Assembly (NCBI RefSeq): GCF_009026145.1
Contig: NZ_WBUE01000021.1
Coordinates: 1 to 64,000, forward strand
DNA length: 64,000 nucleotides
Origin: Hyphomicrobium sp.
Lineage (GTDB): Bacteria > Pseudomonadota > Alphaproteobacteria > Rhizobiales > Hyphomicrobiaceae
Direction: 5' to 3'
The notes under the pieces are model-generated. The model saw nothing but the letters and a program-made list of their open reading frames with translations. It had not been told where the DNA came from and did not search any database. The position numbers and the translations under genes were made by a program. Shown one piece after another: positions 61,814 through 64,000 of the stretch. The stretch's first letter is position 1, and the number at the start of each line of letters is the position of its first letter.

Positions 61814-62506
61814 ATGGACGACCCGTTTTCGATTGCGCTCAATCCGCCGGTTCTGATCGTTGCTTTCACGCAACCGCAGCGGATCCTCAGTTGGTCGATA
61901 CTGCGGCCGGGCATCGAGACCGCGCGCCGCGTGGCGTGGCTCGAGGTGCGCAACGCCGACCTTCCTCCCGGTGTCGACGCCATCGAGGTCGTGAGGCGAA
62001 GGGCATCTGCCGCCGGCCTCGACGACGCCGTCACACTCGTCACCTCGCGCGATATTCGTCGACACCACTTCGCGCACATCGGCACGGAAGGCGCCCATGC
62101 CCGATGTTTGACGACCGTTGGACTGTCAAATAGCGAGCGCGTCGGCACACGGCTGCATCAGCCGCCGCCGCTCGCCGGCACCATCAATACACTGGTGCAC
62201 ATAGGACAGCCGCTGACCGACGGGGCCTTGATCGAAGCCGTTTCCATCGCCACCGAGGCGCGCACCGCAGCCGTGATGGATTCTGGCGTTCGTAGAAGCG
62301 GTGTCGCCGTCACCGGCACAGGCACAGATTGCATCGCCGTCGCGGCACCCCTGGGCGAGAACGCGGCGCAGTACGCCGGCAAGCATACGGCGATCGGCGA
62401 GGCCATCGGAGCCGCGGTCTATAAAGCCACGGCCGACGGTATCTGCGACTGGCTAGCGGATTGCCCCGGCGTACGCGCGGGCGTCAGCACGCTCGCCGCG
62501 GGGTGA
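61814..62506 (+). CDS. cbiZ: Adenosylcobinamide amidohydrolase CbiZ
   Basis: A protein of 230 residues with the CbiZ pattern: a first half with LSWSILRPGIETARRVAWLEV, then TTVGLSNSERVG, GTINTLVHIGQPLTDGALIE, ATEARTAAVMDSGV, AVTGTGTDCIAVAAP and YAGKHTAIGEAIG. CbiZ removes the aminopropanol arm from salvaged corrinoids to give adenosylcobyric acid, which CobD can then rebuild. The ATG at 61814 has GAGAGGCGG upstream; the frame is open to 61478 but that part is the riboswitch region. Confidence 0.92.
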   Translation: MDDPFSIALNPPVLIVAFTQPQRILSWSILRPGIETARRVAWLEVRNADLPPGVDAIEVVRRRASAAGLDDAVTLVTSRDIRRHHFAHIGTEGAHARCLTTVGLSNSERVGTRLHQPPPLAGTINTLVHIGQPLTDGALIEAVSIATEARTAAVMDSGVRRSGVAVTGTGTDCIAVAAPLGENAAQYAGKHTAIGEAIGAAVYKATADGICDWLADCPGVRAGVSTLAAG

Positions 62507-62765
62507 CGACGCCGCTGAACGTCGCGCGCATGATCATTGGCATTCGTACAAATTCGCCTGCTAAGCATCAGCATTCGTATTGATCCGTTCACCAATTGGC
62601 GCTTCGCTGAATGCGTCCGCGCAGCGGGCTCCTGCCGCGGCGAACTGTATCCTAGGTAACAACGCACACGATCACGCTCGGCGATATTGGCAAGCTTGTC
62701 TGTCCCCATCCGCTCAGGGGCGCCCAATGAATTACCATGATGCTTTTCGCTGGAAAAACTTGCTC
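62507..62765. other. Intergenic region
   Basis: About 260 bases between cbiZ and the exported protein gene. I see no gene or terminator of note; an in-frame ATG at 62727 could extend the next gene by 13 residues. Confidence 0.4.
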
Positions 62766-64000
62766 ATGATCCGTCATCTCAACGTCGCGCTGCTTTCCAT
62801 TCTCGCTTGCACGACGCTCAATCTTCCTTCTATCGCTGCCGACGCCATCGTGAAGCGCGGCGACGCCGCCGTCACTGGCTTTTCCGGCGCCAAGGTGTGG
62901 GGCAAGGTTCCCACAGACGTGTCGCCCACCGACGTCACCTTCATCGACACTGGCGGCGCGGTGCTGCGCGTGTTCGACGTGACGCAACTCGGCGGACCAC
63001 CGACAGGCGCGCTGGCCAACGCGCCGTCCACCTTCCAAGCCACAGCAGGCGAAATTGGTCAGGTGTTCGGCGTCGCCTTCGACAGCGACACGGCCAATCG
63101 CTCTCCCAACATGTACGTGACGTCAACGTCGCTGTTCGGCCTGCAGATCGTCTCAAAAGAAGGAACGCGGCTCGTCAACGGCGAGCGCGGCGCGCGCTGG
63201 ATGCCCGGCCAGTTCGGATTGCCGAAGGGCGGCGGCCCCGGCTCGGTGTGGAAGATCGACGGCGTCACCGGCGCCGCGTCGCTCTTCGCCAATCTCGGAC
63301 ACGACGGCAAGGACAACGCCGGCCCAGGTCTCGGCAACATCGCCTACGACCCCGTCTCCGATCAGCTCTTCGTCACCGATCTCGAGTTCGGCCTCATTCA
63401 TCGCCTCGGCCTCGACGGCAGCGATCGGGGCAGCTTCGATCACGGCACCGCAGGTCGCTCCAAGGCCGGATTGGAAACCATCCCCTACGACGCCGCGCGG
63501 CGCATGGGCATCGAGCGCGCCGAGTTCAACGTCGAGGAGCCGTCCACCTGGGGCTTCGCCGACGCGCGTCGCCGCGTCTTCGCGGTCACTGTCGAAGGCG
63601 GTCGCGTCTATTACTCGGTCGCCAAGCCGCTGCAGATCTGGTCCGTCGGTCTCAACTCCGACGGCAGCTTCGCCGACGATGCGCGCCCCGAGTTCGATGT
63701 CAAGGACACCACGGGCGACAACTTCGTCACTGACATTCTGTTCGATGGCCCCGACCACCTCTACCTGTCGCAGCGCGGCGGCCTCACCGGCAGCTACGAC
63801 TACTCGATCTTCGCCAAGCAGGAGAAGCCGGTCGTGAGGCGCTACGCGCGCGATGCGAATGGAGATTGGGCAGAGGAGGTCGGCGAGTTCGCTGTCGGCC
63901 TCAAGCTGCCGCATCGATCTACGCTCGGCGGCATCGCGCTGAGCTACGGCTACGACGCCGACGGCCACATCGACTATGGCAAGTGCCGCGAGACGCTGTG
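62766..64000 (+). CDS. Exported beta-propeller-like protein of unknown function (3' partial)
   Basis: The frame is open from the ATG at 62766 to the end of the window, 411 codons, so the 3' end is missing. A signal peptide (residues 1-26, ending near SIAADA) indicates export. The body has repeated segments such as GQVFGVAFDSDTANRSPNMY, GSVWKIDGVTGAASLFANLG, GNIAYDPVSDQLFVTDLEFG and FVTDILFDGPDHLYLSQRGG, which look like blades of a beta propeller of the SMP-30/NHL type. I recognise no specific family. Start could also be 62727. Confidence 0.75.
   Translation, partial: MIRHLNVALLSILACTTLNLPSIAADAIVKRGDAAVTGFSGAKVWGKVPTDVSPTDVTFIDTGGAVLRVFDVTQLGGPPTGALANAPSTFQATAGEIGQVFGVAFDSDTANRSPNMYVTSTSLFGLQIVSKEGTRLVNGERGARWMPGQFGLPKGGGPGSVWKIDGVTGAASLFANLGHDGKDNAGPGLGNIAYDPVSDQLFVTDLEFGLIHRLGLDGSDRGSFDHGTAGRSKAGLETIPYDAARRMGIERAEFNVEEPSTWGFADARRRVFAVTVEGGRVYYSVAKPLQIWSVGLNSDGSFADDARPEFDVKDTTGDNFVTDILFDGPDHLYLSQRGGLTGSYDYSIFAKQEKPVVRRYARDANGDWAEEVGEFAVGLKLPHRSTLGGIALSYGYDADGHIDYGKCRETL

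Noticed and set aside
62807..63733. A long Arg/His-rich frame on the plus strand at the right edge
   Set aside because: The frame starting at 62766 has a signal peptide and beta-propeller-like repeats and runs to the window edge; the Arg-rich one is its shifted shadow.
1..64000. CRISPR arrays, rRNA genes, intact insertion sequences or prophage
   Set aside because: No regular repeat-spacer arrays, rRNA sequence, transposase motifs or phage structural genes were seen on either strand.

Overview
The window reads as chromosomal DNA of a free-living alphaproteobacterium of the Hyphomicrobiales (Rhizobiales) type. Evidence: strongly G/C-biased third codon positions, a PhyR-NepR-EcfG general stress response locus with HWE-family histidine kinases, a FixK-like regulator next to a complete ccoNOQP-ccoGHIS (fixNOQP-fixGHIS) set, an aerobic-type cobalamin set (cobC, cobD, cobQ), and several small proteins typical of this order. 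No species can be assigned from the sequence alone. The gene at the left edge lacks its 5' end and the gene at the right edge lacks its 3' end.

Layout. 1-5.2 kb: OmpA-family protein (partial), HdeD-like membrane protein, small exported proteins, GlcG/HbpS protein, class I fructose-bisphosphate aldolase, CHRD protein and two small proteins, the first behind a perfect EcfG-type promoter. 5.2-9.0 kb (minus strand): UDP-glucuronate 4-epimerase-like gene, SDR-type threonine dehydrogenase, 2-amino-3-ketobutyrate CoA ligase and a CYTH-like protein, closely spaced as one operon. 9.4-13.2 kb: SIS-domain sugar-phosphate isomerase, a degenerate CysN-CysC fusion with an intact APS kinase domain, a lipoprotein and a WecA/MraY-like glycosyl-1-phosphate transferase, together suggesting surface glycan synthesis. 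13.2-15.1 kb: a small decayed integrated element bounded by a 45-bp repeat of the 3' half of tRNA-Gln, followed by tRNA-Pro. 15.5-28.8 kb: mostly housekeeping genes (MBL hydrolase, DUF1499, SDR, pdxH, fabI, phosphatase, aroC, rimO, lon).

28.8-43.5 kb is a stress and signalling region: hsp20-lon, an HPF/RaiA-like protein, a Crp-like protein reduced to its DNA-binding half, a full-length Crp-like paralogue, a PRC-barrel protein, a broken DUF892/YciF gene, two HWE kinases, csbD, nepR-ecfG, phyR, a DUF1328 protein, a hybrid histidine kinase and an OmpR-type regulator. Seven perfect GGAAC-N16/17-CGTT motifs lie in the window, all intergenic and pointing at a nearby start codon. They are placed to drive nepR-ecfG, phyR, an HWE kinase, csbD, the PRC-barrel gene, the Crp-like gene and, far away, the small membrane protein at 4.76 kb. 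Several one-mismatch versions lie before other small genes.

43.5-55.5 kb is the microaerobic respiration region: ccoNOQP-ccoGHIS, a FixK-like regulator, a hemerythrin-like protein, a TauE/SafE-like membrane protein and hemN. Perfect FNR/FixK boxes (TTGAT-N4-ATCAA) precede ccoN and hemN, and a one-mismatch box precedes the hemerythrin gene. 55.5-62.5 kb is a corrinoid locus: cobC, cobD, cobQ, a BtuB-type TonB receptor behind a cobalamin riboswitch, and cbiZ, which fits uptake and remodelling of corrinoids. The window ends in an exported protein of unknown function.
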